From: an uncultured Candidatus Melainabacteria bacterium
GTDB taxonomy: Bacteria; Cyanobacteriota; Vampirovibrionia; Gastranaerophilales; Gastranaerophilaceae
Assembly: GCA_934693165.1 (NCBI GenBank)
Contig: CAKUUX010000007.1
Span: 40,647-104,646, forward strand
DNA: 64,000 bases
Direction: 5' to 3'
In this document: in pieces, positions 8,388 to 16,981 of the stretch
How positions within the stretch are numbered: position 1 is the first letter of the stretch
How the letters are laid out: every line of letters begins with the position of its first letter
The notes under the pieces: model-generated
Seen by the model: only the letters and a program-made list of their open reading frames with translations
Database searches by the model: none
Told to the model about the DNA's origin: nothing
Position numbers and translations under genes: made by a program

Positions 8388-8407
8388 AGCCGAGCTTTTG
8401 CTCGGCT
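8388..8407 (-). terminator. Terminator after the gene at 8449-8826
   Basis: AGCCGAGC and GCTCGGCT around a 4-nt loop. On the minus strand it is followed by TTTATTTTTG, giving an intrinsic terminator about 40 nt after the stop. Confidence 0.8.
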
Positions 8408-8448
8408 AAGATTGGAGTAAATGTGAATTTATGACTATATATATTGGC

Positions 8449-8826
8449 TTACGTCAATAATTGTAGTGTTAAAGTATTCATAGCGTCGTCAGATAAGATG
8501 TCACCAAATTCGTTTCTAATAATATTCAATGTTTTGTTGAATAAGCTGTTAAATTGATTTACTGTTCGTTGGATTCTGTCTTGACTTTCGCTTGAAACGT
8601 ATTTAGATACTTTAACGTCTTTTGATGGTTTTACTTGGGCGTATGATGAAGACATGTATTGGAAGATTTCATCTGCACTTACTTGTCTTTTTGGTTCTGT
8701 TAGAGACATATTCTCTTTAAGGTTTGTTGAATTTTTGCTGTCGGCTGTGTTTTCATCTTTCTTGTTTGTTTTGATGCCACCATAAATTCCTTGAGAATAG
8801 CTCATAATTGGGTTGATAAATGTCAT
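8449..8826 (-). CDS. Hypothetical 125-residue protein
   Basis: No recognised family. The N-terminal half (residues 1-60) is polar, Ser/Asn/Lys-rich and likely disordered. The C-terminal half (about 75-125) is predicted helical. There is no signal peptide or Cys. The start is well supported: AAAGGAG lies about 8 nt before ATG 8826. It is divergent from the coiled-coil gene at 9203 with 376 bp between, and both look like lineage-specific, soluble, possibly exported or structural proteins. It has its own terminator. Confidence 0.65.
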   Translation of the reverse strand: MTFINPIMSYSQGIYGGIKTNKKDENTADSKNSTNLKENMSLTEPKRQVSADEIFQYMSSSYAQVKPSKDVKVSKYVSSESQDRIQRTVNQFNSLFNKTLNIIRNEFGDILSDDAMNTLTLQLLT

Positions 8827-9202
8827 AAACTCTTTTCTCCTTTGTTAAACTCCGTTACACATTCTTTTTAATAATCATTTTTTGAAAGTCAAAATTCTTG
8901 TTTTATCTTTGTAATATTTCTTAATAATTGATAAAGATTTTAGCAATTTTTTATAAAAAAAATATTTTATATGAGAACAGGGAAACATGAATATAATTGC
9001 GTTTGCTTAATAAAAGTACACAAATATGTTACTTTTTTGTAAACTTTTGTAAAATTTACTTTTTTGTTCATGTCTAAGCTATTACAGGGTTGTAACCCCT
9101 TTTAAACCATGATGTGGCAAGGGTTTTGCTGAAATCGACCTCCATAAAAATACTTTATATATATGTGTAATGTAGAATGTATTTAGTTACGTGGAGTAAA
9201 AT
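8827..9202. promoter_or_regulatory. Long divergent intergenic region
   Basis: This 376-bp gene-free stretch separates two divergent genes. The left part is A+T-rich. Around 9081-9140 it contains a small hairpin (GGGTTGTAACCC) and a more G+C-balanced segment, AAACCATGATGTGGCAAGGG and its flank, followed by a TATATATA-rich -10-like region near 9150 serving the gene at 9203. I cannot match it to a known riboswitch. It may hold a structured 5' leader or complex promoter. Confidence 0.4.
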
Positions 9203-10543
9203 ATGGCATTTGATTCAATCCAAAAATACCATAAATTAGCAAAAGATTTAGGAATAACAGATAAGAGCGTTGCTGTTAAGCAATCAGTTGTAGACTCAGC
9301 TTTAGAAACAGCTACAGTTAACAGTGTTTGGAACTCTAACAAGTCAGACACTACTTCTTCATCTGGTAATTTACAATTATCATTTGCTGAATCTAGTTCA
9401 GTATTTAATGATGATTATAAAAAAGCTGTAAAAGCTATTAAAACTGTTACTACTATTCAAACTATTGGTCAAGTTGCAAATACTTTAGGTAACTTATTTG
9501 GCGCAAACTTTAGTTCTAATTCAGGTAATAACATTTTTGGTACAACTTCAAATACTAACCAAAAAGGTAATGCTTCAGTACAACAACAAAGCACTACTCC
9601 TGCTCTAAGTGCAGCAACAAAACAAACTGTTATGCAAAATGCAGTTAACGAAACTATCCGTGATTTAGGTATTTCTAATGATTTAGATAAAGCTATTGCT
9701 AAGTTTGACAAAAAAGGTGGTAATGAAAAAGCTACTGCAAACTTAAATCAAGAACTTTCAACAGCTCAAACAGATAGAAGTAAATTAGCTTCAAAATATG
9801 CTGAACAAACATCAGTTATTAACAGTGCAAAAACTCAAAAAGAAGCAGTTGATGCTGAAATCAAAGAATTAAAATCAACTCAAACTTCTCAACAAAAAGC
9901 AGTTGACGATGCAAAACAAGCAATCATTGATGAAGCTGATAAAAAAATTGGTGAATTAGATGAAGATGATAAATCTCAAAAAGATATCATTTCTAAGAGC
10001 CAAAAGAAAGTATCAGACGCTCAAGCAAAATTAAAAACAGATTTAAGTGCTCAAGATAAAATTATTTCTGACGCTACACCAAAGTTACAAGCTATGAAAA
10101 CTGTTCAAAGCACTGATGCAATGGGTAACGTCGTAACTCAACAAGTTCCTGATACAGAAACTAGAAATGCTGCTCAAAAAGCTATTGATGCTGCAAAAGC
10201 TCAAAAAGAAAAATTACAAGATGCATTTAATGCTTTAAAAGAACAAGAAGAAGGCTCTGATGGCTCTGTACAAAAAACAGCAACTGCTAAAATCGCAGCT
10301 AACGCAGAAGCAAGAGCTGAACAAGAAGCTATCAAAGCAAATCCTCAAAGCGAAGAATTAACAGGTTTAAGAGGTGCTTTAGAAGATATCATTACAACAC
10401 TTTCTGAAAAACAAGCTGAATCAGACAAATTTAAAGACACAATTGACCAAGCTTCTTTAACTCAACAAACTTGTCAACAACAAATGACAACATTAAGTTC
10501 AAAAATTATGCAAGCTCAAAACTTGTTAGCTCAAAAAGCTTAA
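9203..10543 (+). CDS. Long coiled-coil protein of unknown function
   Basis: 446 residues, no recognised family. Residues 1-140 are Ser/Thr/Asn/Gln-rich with a short glycine-containing hydrophobic stretch near 90-105. From about 170 to the end the composition is Lys/Glu/Gln/Ala with heptad-like spacing, indicating a long coiled coil (for example KEKLQDAFNALKEQEE). It has no Cys, no classical signal peptide and very little aromatic content. A strong GTGGAG site precedes ATG 9203 and a good terminator follows. Codon use is regular, suggesting good expression. It could be a filament or surface/secreted structural protein, but this is a guess. Confidence 0.7.
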   Translation: MAFDSIQKYHKLAKDLGITDKSVAVKQSVVDSALETATVNSVWNSNKSDTTSSSGNLQLSFAESSSVFNDDYKKAVKAIKTVTTIQTIGQVANTLGNLFGANFSSNSGNNIFGTTSNTNQKGNASVQQQSTTPALSAATKQTVMQNAVNETIRDLGISNDLDKAIAKFDKKGGNEKATANLNQELSTAQTDRSKLASKYAEQTSVINSAKTQKEAVDAEIKELKSTQTSQQKAVDDAKQAIIDEADKKIGELDEDDKSQKDIISKSQKKVSDAQAKLKTDLSAQDKIISDATPKLQAMKTVQSTDAMGNVVTQQVPDTETRNAAQKAIDAAKAQKEKLQDAFNALKEQEEGSDGSVQKTATAKIAANAEARAEQEAIKANPQSEELTGLRGALEDIITTLSEKQAESDKFKDTIDQASLTQQTCQQQMTTLSSKIMQAQNLLAQKA

Positions 10544-10568
10544 TATGGAAAATTAGTTTATTAATACA

Positions 10569-10595
10569 AAAAGCCTTGAGAAATTCAAGGCTTTT
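10569..10595 (+). terminator. Terminator after coiled-coil gene
   Basis: AAAAGCCTTGA pairs with TCAAGGCTTTT, followed by TATTTTGT, about 25 nt after the stop. Confidence 0.85.
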
Positions 10596-10625
10596 TATTT
10601 TGTACATTTTATAACTTCAGAATAT

Positions 10626-10663
10626 AAAAGAGGCGATTTGACATTTGTCAAATCGCCTCTTTT
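10626..10663 (-). terminator. Terminator after pnp (bidirectional)
   Basis: An 18-bp perfect stem, AAAAGAGGCGATTTGACA and its complement, with a 2-nt loop. It lies 16 nt from the pnp stop. The symmetric A/T ends let it work in both directions. Confidence 0.85.
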
Positions 10664-10679
10664 TGATTAATTATTAAAA

Positions 10680-12830
10680 TTAATTATTTTCAGCTTCAAA
10701 TTTAGCTTTTTCTTCATCAGTTACACCTTTTAATGTTAGGTTAACTCTGCCTCTGTCATCAATTTTAATGATTTTAACTATAACTTCGTCACCGATATTT
10801 ACGTGAGGTTCGATAGTTTCGATTCTTTCTTTGCAAATTTGAGAAATGTGAATCATACCATCTTTGCCACCACCTAATTCAACAAAAGCGCCGATAGGAA
10901 TAATTCTTACAACTTTTCCTTTTAAAATCATGCCTTCTTCAGGTTTGAAAGTTAAATCTTTAATCATTTTGATTGCGATTTTAGCACCTTCTTGGTCGTT
11001 AGAAGTGATTGTAACAACACCTGTATCTTGAATATCGATTTCAGCGCCTGAAGCATCAATGATAGCTCTGATTTGTTTACCACCAGGTCCAATTACTGTT
11101 CCAATGTCTGATTGTGGAATAGTTAATGTTGTAATGCTTGGTGCGTATGGTGACATTTCTTTAGCTGGTTCTGTGATTGCTTCTCTCATTTTGCTTAAGA
11201 TATGTAATCTACCTTCTTTAGCCTGTTGTAAAGCTCTTCTCAAAGTATCGTTTGAAATACCTTTAGCTTTCATATCCATTTGAAGAGCTGTGATAGCTTC
11301 GTCGTTACCAGTAACTTTGAAGTCCATATCACCTAAGAAGTCTTCAATACCTTGAATATCTGTTAGTACAACTGGTTCGTGGTCAGGTTCTGTAATCATA
11401 CCCATTGCAACACCACCAATCATACATTTAACAGGAACACCTGCGTTCATCAATGCCATTGAAGAACCACAAGTTGAAGCCATTGAAGTTGAACCATTTG
11501 ATTCTAATACGTCAGAAGTTACTCTGATTGTGTAACCAAATTCTTCTTGGCTAGGAAGTGCAGGAACGTTAGCTCTTTCAGCTAAGTTACCGTGACCAAC
11601 TTCACGTCTACCTGGACCTCTTAATGCTTTTACTTCACCAACTGAGAATCCTGGGAAGATGTATTTGTGCATGTAAGTTTTTTCTGTTTGTGGGTCAACA
11701 CCGTCAAGTTCTTGTTTCATACCAGGACCAGCTAATGTAGCTACTGATAATACTTGAGTTTGACCTCTTGTGAAGACAGCTGAACCGTGAGCTCTTGGAA
11801 TAACGCCAACTTCGCACCAGATTGGACGAACTTCGTGAGGGTTTCTTCCGTCAGCTCTAACGCCTTCGTTAACAATCATTGCACGCATTACTTTCTTTTC
11901 TGCAGCTTTGAATTCTTCTGCTACAAAGTCGATACCTGTTTCTTCAATCATAATGTGGATTGGGTGATCTTCAGGTAATGCTTCAATTCTTTCTTTAACT
12001 AATTTTTTAGCTTCTTCTAATTTATTTTGTCTGTAAGTTCTGTCGAAGTTGTGGTAAGCGTCATGAATCATATCGCCTGCAACTTCTTGAATAATATTTT
12101 TAATTTCTGTTGTATCGTAAGGGTTTACGAATTCTTCTTTAACAACGCCACATTCTTGAGCAAATGCTACTTGAGCTTCGCATTGTTTTCTGATTTCAAC
12201 TTGAGCAAATTCAACAGCGTTCATAATGTCGTCTTCTGTAACGAATTTGCAACCAGCCTCAACCATGATTACAGAATCGTGAGTACCTGCCACAACGATG
12301 TCTAAGTCTGATTTTTCAGCTTGTTGGTGAGTAGGGTTAGCAATCATGTTGCCGTTTTCATCTCTACCAACTCTAACAGCCCCGATAGGACCTTCAAATG
12401 GAGCGCCTGATAACATTAGGGCATAAGATGCACCTAACATAGCTAACGTATCAGGTTGGTTTTCTTGGTCGTAGCTAAATAATTGAGCTACGATTTGGAT
12501 ATCATTTCTGTATCCTTTAGGGAACAAAGGTCTGATTGGTCTATCGATAAGTCTTGAAACTAAGATAGCTTTATCAGATGCTTTACCTTCGCTTCTGTTA
12601 TATCCACCTGGAATTCTTCCGATTGATGACATTCTTTCTTCGTAGTCAATTAACAATGGGAAGAAATCAATACCAACTCTAGGTTCTTTGCTAACGCAAC
12701 AATGTACGAATAACATTGTATCACCACATCTAACGGTTACTGAAGAAGTAGCTGAATTAGCGTATTTGCCAGTTTCAACTTCAATAATTTTTCCACCAAC
12801 TTCTAGTTGAGTTTTCTTTGATTCTACCAT
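10680..12830 (-). CDS. pnp: Polyribonucleotide nucleotidyltransferase (PNPase)
   Basis: Phosphorolytic 3'-5' exoribonuclease of mRNA turnover, acting as a trimer. The 716 residues contain two RNase PH domains (about 10-140 and 320-540; the second has FTRGQTQVLSVATL and the catalytic-face sequence MDFKVTGNDEAITALQMDMK), a linking all-alpha domain, a KH domain (TLTIPQSDIGTVIGPGGKQI, near 570) and an S1 domain (about 630-700, ending with VNLTLKGV). A complete protein of normal length. It appears monocistronic, with its own terminator, and does not lie beside rpsO as in many bacteria. Confidence 0.98.
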   Translation of the reverse strand: MVESKKTQLEVGGKIIEVETGKYANSATSSVTVRCGDTMLFVHCCVSKEPRVGIDFFPLLIDYEERMSSIGRIPGGYNRSEGKASDKAILVSRLIDRPIRPLFPKGYRNDIQIVAQLFSYDQENQPDTLAMLGASYALMLSGAPFEGPIGAVRVGRDENGNMIANPTHQQAEKSDLDIVVAGTHDSVIMVEAGCKFVTEDDIMNAVEFAQVEIRKQCEAQVAFAQECGVVKEEFVNPYDTTEIKNIIQEVAGDMIHDAYHNFDRTYRQNKLEEAKKLVKERIEALPEDHPIHIMIEETGIDFVAEEFKAAEKKVMRAMIVNEGVRADGRNPHEVRPIWCEVGVIPRAHGSAVFTRGQTQVLSVATLAGPGMKQELDGVDPQTEKTYMHKYIFPGFSVGEVKALRGPGRREVGHGNLAERANVPALPSQEEFGYTIRVTSDVLESNGSTSMASTCGSSMALMNAGVPVKCMIGGVAMGMITEPDHEPVVLTDIQGIEDFLGDMDFKVTGNDEAITALQMDMKAKGISNDTLRRALQQAKEGRLHILSKMREAITEPAKEMSPYAPSITTLTIPQSDIGTVIGPGGKQIRAIIDASGAEIDIQDTGVVTITSNDQEGAKIAIKMIKDLTFKPEEGMILKGKVVRIIPIGAFVELGGGKDGMIHISQICKERIETIEPHVNIGDEVIVKIIKIDDRGRVNLTLKGVTDEEKAKFEAENN

Positions 12831-12944
12831 TTTTTCCTCTTTCTTGGCTGTTTTAACGTCTTTATAAATGCAGCCTTTTGTTTCATCTATAAATCTTGTT
12901 TTTATTTTATCTTAAACATTTTTTCTGGGCAAGCATTTTATATA

Positions 12945-12973
12945 AAAAAAAGTAGGCATAAAGCCTACTTTTT
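12945..12973 (-). terminator. Terminator of the YtxH/DUF948 operon
   Basis: AAGTAGGC and GCCTACTT around a short loop, followed on the minus strand by an eight-T run. It lies 25 nt downstream of the last operon gene. Confidence 0.8.
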
Positions 12974-12997
12974 ACAATTAAAATATTGTATTTGCTA

Positions 12998-13273
12998 TTA
13001 TTGATTATTGCTCATTTCTTCTTTTTTTGAGTTAATCATATCTTGGATTTTACCCATAATAGCATCGCCTTTTTGTTGCATATCAGATACGATTTCTTCT
13101 GCTTTTGATTGAATTTCTTTTACAGTTTTATCTGTTTTTTCCATTACATCTTTTGCTGTGTCTGAAAGCATTTCTCTTGTTTCAGCGCCTGATTTTGGTG
13201 CTAATAACAAGCCTGCTACTGCGCCTAATGCTGCGCCTACTACAAATCCACCTAAAAATTTACCTACTGACAT
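12998..13273 (-). CDS. YtxH-domain protein
   Basis: A 91-residue protein with the YtxH pattern: an N-terminal glycine/alanine-rich membrane segment (GFVVGAALGAVAGLLLAPKSG) and then a long amphipathic helix (ETREMLSDTAKDVMEKTDKTVKEI). Known members are small membrane-anchored stress-associated proteins. It is last of four minus-strand genes, 18 nt after the DUF948-like gene, and paralogous to the protein at 13683. The biochemical role is unknown. Confidence 0.85.
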   Translation of the reverse strand: MSVGKFLGGFVVGAALGAVAGLLLAPKSGAETREMLSDTAKDVMEKTDKTVKEIQSKAEEIVSDMQQKGDAIMGKIQDMINSKKEEMSNNQ

Positions 13274-13291
13274 AGTTTAATTTCCTTTCTT

Positions 13292-13663
13292 TTATTTAGA
13301 GAACATTTTGTAAACGGTTGTGAAACCTTTTACTGCTCCTGATATTAATGCTCCTGATGCGTTCTTTAACTTTGATACGGCACTTACGCCAAATCCGAAC
13401 GAATCAGCAAATGCTCTTTTGAATGAGTCTACTCTTTGGTCTGCTGATTTTACAAATGCGTTTATTGATTTCAATGACGCTTTGATTTCCTGTATTGTTG
13501 GTTCTAATTCTGTTTTTACCATATCAAGTGTTGAGTCTAAATTCTTTGTAAATCTTGATAAATCTATTAAAAGTTTTATCAAAAATACGCTTACTAGAAT
13601 TAAGACGATACCTGTTGTATATACTAAAAATGTTAGACCGTTATTTAAAGCTGTTTCTGACAT
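13292..13663 (-). CDS. DUF948-like membrane protein
   Basis: 123 residues: an N-terminal transmembrane helix (about 10-32), then a long polar helix, DLSRFTKNLDSTLDMVKTEL..., with the repeated hydrophobic spacing of DUF948 proteins. A weakly hydrophobic C-terminal part follows. DUF948 and YtxH genes are commonly neighbours, as here where it is flanked by YtxH genes on both sides. This suggests a shared envelope-associated role, with no known enzyme activity. Confidence 0.75.
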   Translation of the reverse strand: MSETALNNGLTFLVYTTGIVLILVSVFLIKLLIDLSRFTKNLDSTLDMVKTELEPTIQEIKASLKSINAFVKSADQRVDSFKRAFADSFGFGVSAVSKLKNASGALISGAVKGFTTVYKMFSK

Positions 13664-13682
13664 CTATTTTTGTTTTCCTTTA

Positions 13683-13997
13683 CTACATTGTAAAATCGTA
13701 ATTTAAACCTTCAAGTTCTTTTGCTTTTTTCATTTTTCTGTTTTTCAAAGAGTTATTAATTCTTTGGTAAACTTGTTCAATTTTATATTTGAATATGTCT
13801 AAAGCTTCACTTGCTTGTTTTTTAGCTTCTTGAACATTTGGGGCTTGATTTTCTACAAATGTTGTGATTGCTTCTTTTACTTCTTTTCTTGATTCTTCAC
13901 CTGATTTTGGTGCGTATAATACAGCTGCAATGATGCCTCCTACTACGCCTGCCATCAAGCCAAGTCCGAAACATAATGAATCATTCTTTTTGCACAT
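13683..13997 (-). CDS. YtxH-domain protein
   Basis: 104 residues. The membrane segment (about 8-28, GLGLMAGVVGGIIAAVLYAPKSG) ends in the YAPKSGEESR motif typical of YtxH proteins and is followed by a charged helical tail. It is the second gene of the operon and a paralogue of the gene at 12998. The SD before ATG 13997 is GAGG. Function unknown beyond membrane association. Confidence 0.82.
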   Translation of the reverse strand: MCKKNDSLCFGLGLMAGVVGGIIAAVLYAPKSGEESRKEVKEAITTFVENQAPNVQEAKKQASEALDIFKYKIEQVYQRINNSLKNRKMKKAKELEGLNYDFTM

Positions 13998-14060
13998 TGT
14001 TATACCTCGACTTTCATTTTATTTTTCTAAATATTATCATGCTTTAAATTTTTATACAAG

Positions 14061-14423
14061 TTATACCTTAATACTATTTTTATATGTGTCATAGGCTATT
14101 AGGGCTAGTTCTATGTACAAAACTTGTTTTTTATATTTCTTTGATAAAAACATTAATCCAATACTTAAAATTAAATTTTTTATCAAATTGTGTACTATAT
14201 TTCTTTTTTTATCAACAATCTTTTTGCCACAAAATTTTAGTGCTTCACAAGTTTGATAAACTTCTGCTTGCACAGTTTCTGCAAACTGACTGATTTTATA
14301 TCGATTCTCTATCATTGTATCGTTGATAAGGTTTATCTTATTGTTAAATTTAACAATACCTATTATCGCCAATATTGCTATAACTATTTCAATTGTGATT
14401 GTTGCATAAATTAAATAAATCAT
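14061..14423 (-). CDS. Small membrane protein, unknown
   Basis: 120 residues with an N-terminal transmembrane helix (about 2-24), a polar helical stretch (30-75) and one or two hydrophobic segments near 83-112. Probably first gene of the four-gene YtxH/DUF948 operon. The layout resembles the DUF948-like neighbour, so it may be a divergent partner of the same envelope complex. No family recognised. The start gives a clear signal-anchor. Confidence 0.6.
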   Translation of the reverse strand: MIYLIYATITIEIVIAILAIIGIVKFNNKINLINDTMIENRYKISQFAETVQAEVYQTCEALKFCGKKIVDKKRNIVHNLIKNLILSIGLMFLSKKYKKQVLYIELALIAYDTYKNSIKV

Positions 14424-14501
14424 TTTTATATTTCATCTTTTGTATTATGATTAGATTATAGAGTAAAGGTCAAAAAAAATAAATACCCAAGAGTGTAATT
14501 T

Positions 14502-15830
14502 ATGAGTCGTTTAAAATTTTATTTAACATTATTATTAGCAAGACTTGTTTCTTTAGCAATAAAAGTCTTAAATCGTTCGTCTGGCACTTCTTTTGTCGGT
14601 CTTATGATTTTAAAATTTTATCCTGATTTTTTGAAAGATTGTCAAAAATATATTAACGGAAAAATTATTACTGTAACTGGTACAAACGGCAAAACTACAA
14701 CGTCTAGTATAATTACGCAAATCTTAGAAAATGCAGGCAAAACTCCTGTTCATAATGCAAAAGGTGCAAATATGTTAACAGGTATTGTAAACGTTTGTGC
14801 AAGAACTATAAGACCTTTTAAAAGATTTGATTGTGCTGTGTTTGAATCAGATGAAGCTTATTTATCAAAGTTGTATGATTTTATAAAAGCCGATTATCTT
14901 TTAGTGACAAATCTTTTCCGTGATCAACTTGATAGATATGGCGAACTTGATACAACAGCTAAAAAAATTCAAGAAGCAATAGATAAAAATTCTGATTTGA
15001 AATTGATTTTAAATGCAGATGATCCCCTAGTTGCAAATTTTAATACAAATCATAATACCGTATATTTTGGTTTTGAAGATGTTGAGTTTGCTAGTGAAAC
15101 GTACACATCAAAAGCGCCTTCCGAATTATTCCATTGCAAATGTGGAAATGTTTTAAAATACAATAAACGTTTCTTTGCTCACGAAGGTCATTATTATTGT
15201 GATTGTGGTTATTCAAGACCTCAACCTCAATACAGTGCAAAAGCAACAATTTATGATGATAAAATTGGTTTAGAAATTAAACACGAAGAAAAAATTTATA
15301 ACTTCGAATTTAATTCAATAGGTTTATACAACGCTTATAATGCTCTAGGTGCAATTGCTCTTTGTCTTGAAAATGGTATTGATACCGAAAGTATTCAAAA
15401 GGCTCTATCAGGTTACAAAACAATTTTTGGTAGAGCAGAAAAGACGGTTCTAAATGGTCACGATACATTAATTCAGCTTATCAAAAACCCAACTGGTGCA
15501 AGTGAGGTTTTAAAAACAGTTAACAAAGACTCAAATCTTTTGATTGCGATAAATGATAATTATGCAGACGGCCGTGATGTTTCTTGGCTATGGGATGCAG
15601 AATTTGAGGCTCTAGCAGATATTCAAAAAGATATTGTTGTTTCTGGTATTAGAGCAAACGATATGGCATTAAGATTGAAATATGCAGGTGTTCCTGAAGA
15701 TAAAATTAGAGTTATAACACCTTTAAAAGATGCAATTGAATATATTTCTACAAAAACTGAAGAAGGTAGCAGTATTACTATTTTACCTACTTATACTGTT
15801 CTTTTAGAAATGAATAAAAGAGGAAAATAA
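14502..15830 (+). CDS. murT: MurT-type Mur ligase (lipid II isoglutaminyl synthase subunit)
   Basis: Mur-ligase-fold protein; with the amidotransferase GatD, MurT amidates the D-Glu of lipid II. The ATP loop is TVTGTNGKTTTSS (about residue 57). A four-Cys zinc ribbon (CKCG...CDCG, about 206-235) inserted in the central domain is diagnostic of MurT. The C-terminal DUF1727 domain has INDNYADGRDVSWLWDAEFE with the catalytic-triad Asp known from S. aureus MurT. The 442-residue length is normal. GatD, usually adjacent, is not here; the next gene, sharing one base (TAATG), is a PdxJ-like protein. GatD may be elsewhere. Confidence 0.9.
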   Translation: MSRLKFYLTLLLARLVSLAIKVLNRSSGTSFVGLMILKFYPDFLKDCQKYINGKIITVTGTNGKTTTSSIITQILENAGKTPVHNAKGANMLTGIVNVCARTIRPFKRFDCAVFESDEAYLSKLYDFIKADYLLVTNLFRDQLDRYGELDTTAKKIQEAIDKNSDLKLILNADDPLVANFNTNHNTVYFGFEDVEFASETYTSKAPSELFHCKCGNVLKYNKRFFAHEGHYYCDCGYSRPQPQYSAKATIYDDKIGLEIKHEEKIYNFEFNSIGLYNAYNALGAIALCLENGIDTESIQKALSGYKTIFGRAEKTVLNGHDTLIQLIKNPTGASEVLKTVNKDSNLLIAINDNYADGRDVSWLWDAEFEALADIQKDIVVSGIRANDMALRLKYAGVPEDKIRVITPLKDAIEYISTKTEEGSSITILPTYTVLLEMNKRGK

Positions 15831-16552
15831 TGAAATTAGGCATAAATATAAATTATATAGCAAGTTTAAGAAATGCAATTGGAGGTGCTGAACCTGATTT
15901 AATTCGAACTTCAAGACTTTGCGAACACGCAGGAGCTCAAGGTATTTCTGTATATTATGATGGGTTTGATTTTAATGTTACAAAATCAGATATTTTATCA
16001 ATGAAAAGAGCTTTGAAATGTCCGTTGATGATGATGATTGAAATGAATGAAAAAGCTCAACAACTCGCAATAGAAGTTAAACCTGATATGGTTTTTCTTG
16101 TTCCTGAAAAAATGGGATATAATGATACAAAAATTGGTTATAACGTAGAAAAAAATGTGGATAAAGTTAATGAATTTTTGGTACCTCTGCTTTATGAAGG
16201 TATTAATGCAGGGGTTTTTGTAGAACCAAAATTAGGTCAGATTACAGCTGCATATAAGGCAGGTGCTAAGTGTGTAGAAATTAATGCAACAAAATTCTCT
16301 GAAACTTTTGCGCAAAATCCAATTGATACCTCTGAATTTATTACTTTAAAAGAGTCTGTAGTTTATGCAAGAACTATGGGGATGGAAGTTAATATTTCTG
16401 GTGGTATAAATTATCGCTCAATGGAACTTGTGAGAGAAATTCCAACGGTTAAATTTGTAAATGTTGGTCATAGTATTATTACAAAAGCTATATTTGACGG
16501 ACTTTCAAGTGCTGTTAAGCAAATGCTAGATAAGGTTGAAAATAAGGATTAG
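15830..16552 (+). CDS. PdxJ-like TIM barrel with substituted active site
   Basis: The 240 residues align end to end with pyridoxine 5'-phosphate synthase PdxJ. Retained are GININYIASLRNA, LVPEK (90-94), Glu71 in the MIEM segment, and the phosphate-loop VGHSIITKA (212-220). By my alignment to E. coli PdxJ recalled from memory, catalytic or ligand residues are replaced: Asp11/His12 by Asn8/Tyr9, Arg20 by Ile17, His45 by Tyr42, Arg47 by Asp44 and His193 by Gly191. The fold is therefore kept but normal PNP synthesis is doubtful. It is translationally coupled to murT. It could be a paralogue with a new substrate or a binding protein. Confidence 0.8.
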   Translation: MKLGININYIASLRNAIGGAEPDLIRTSRLCEHAGAQGISVYYDGFDFNVTKSDILSMKRALKCPLMMMIEMNEKAQQLAIEVKPDMVFLVPEKMGYNDTKIGYNVEKNVDKVNEFLVPLLYEGINAGVFVEPKLGQITAAYKAGAKCVEINATKFSETFAQNPIDTSEFITLKESVVYARTMGMEVNISGGINYRSMELVREIPTVKFVNVGHSIITKAIFDGLSSAVKQMLDKVENKD

Positions 16553-16558
16553 AAATAA

Positions 16559-16873
16559 ATGAAGTCAGAAAAAGAAGTTATAGAGGAAATGCAAAAAGTT
16601 TGCGAACAAATGGTTGCAGATGATATAGAAGAAAATCCAGATTGCGCTGATGAATATTTTACTTGCGCAGCTTGTGGAGAATATAAAAGCTTAGCTGGTT
16701 CAATCAGATATGGTGAATATAGACTTTGCAATGACTGTGTTTTACTTGCAGAAGTAAGCTTTGAATTGAATAAGATTAAAGATATTCAAGAACTTATAGA
16801 TAAAATGGAAGATAAACGTCTTGAATCTCAGTGTGAGTTTATTAAAAAAGACCAAAAAGCTGCTGAAAACTAG
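16559..16873 (+). CDS. Small Cys-rich (treble-clef-like) hypothetical protein
   Basis: 104 residues, very acidic N-terminus, then a zinc-binding pattern CAAC (near residue 39) and CNDC (near 58), and a helical, charged C-terminus. It begins 6 nt after the PdxJ-like stop, so it is likely the third gene of the murT operon. No family recognised. The two CxxC pairs about 16 residues apart suggest a single Zn site for protein or nucleic acid contact. Confidence 0.65.
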   Translation: MKSEKEVIEEMQKVCEQMVADDIEENPDCADEYFTCAACGEYKSLAGSIRYGEYRLCNDCVLLAEVSFELNKIKDIQELIDKMEDKRLESQCEFIKKDQKAAEN

Positions 16874-16981
16874 AGTTGGTTATGCTTTTTAGGTTTCCTT
16901 TATCCAGAGGATAAAAATTTGAATAATATTTTTTATAATCATGAAAACTAGCTTTGGGTAAATAGAGGAAATATAAATTTT

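Noticed and set aside
9081..9140. Known riboswitch upstream of the coiled-coil gene
   Set aside because: I compared by eye with c-di-GMP, SAM, cobalamin, fluoride and guanidine cores and none matched.
11059..12305. Plus-strand open frames opposite pnp
   Set aside because: They are shadows of a fully conserved pnp, with no ribosome sites or family resemblance.
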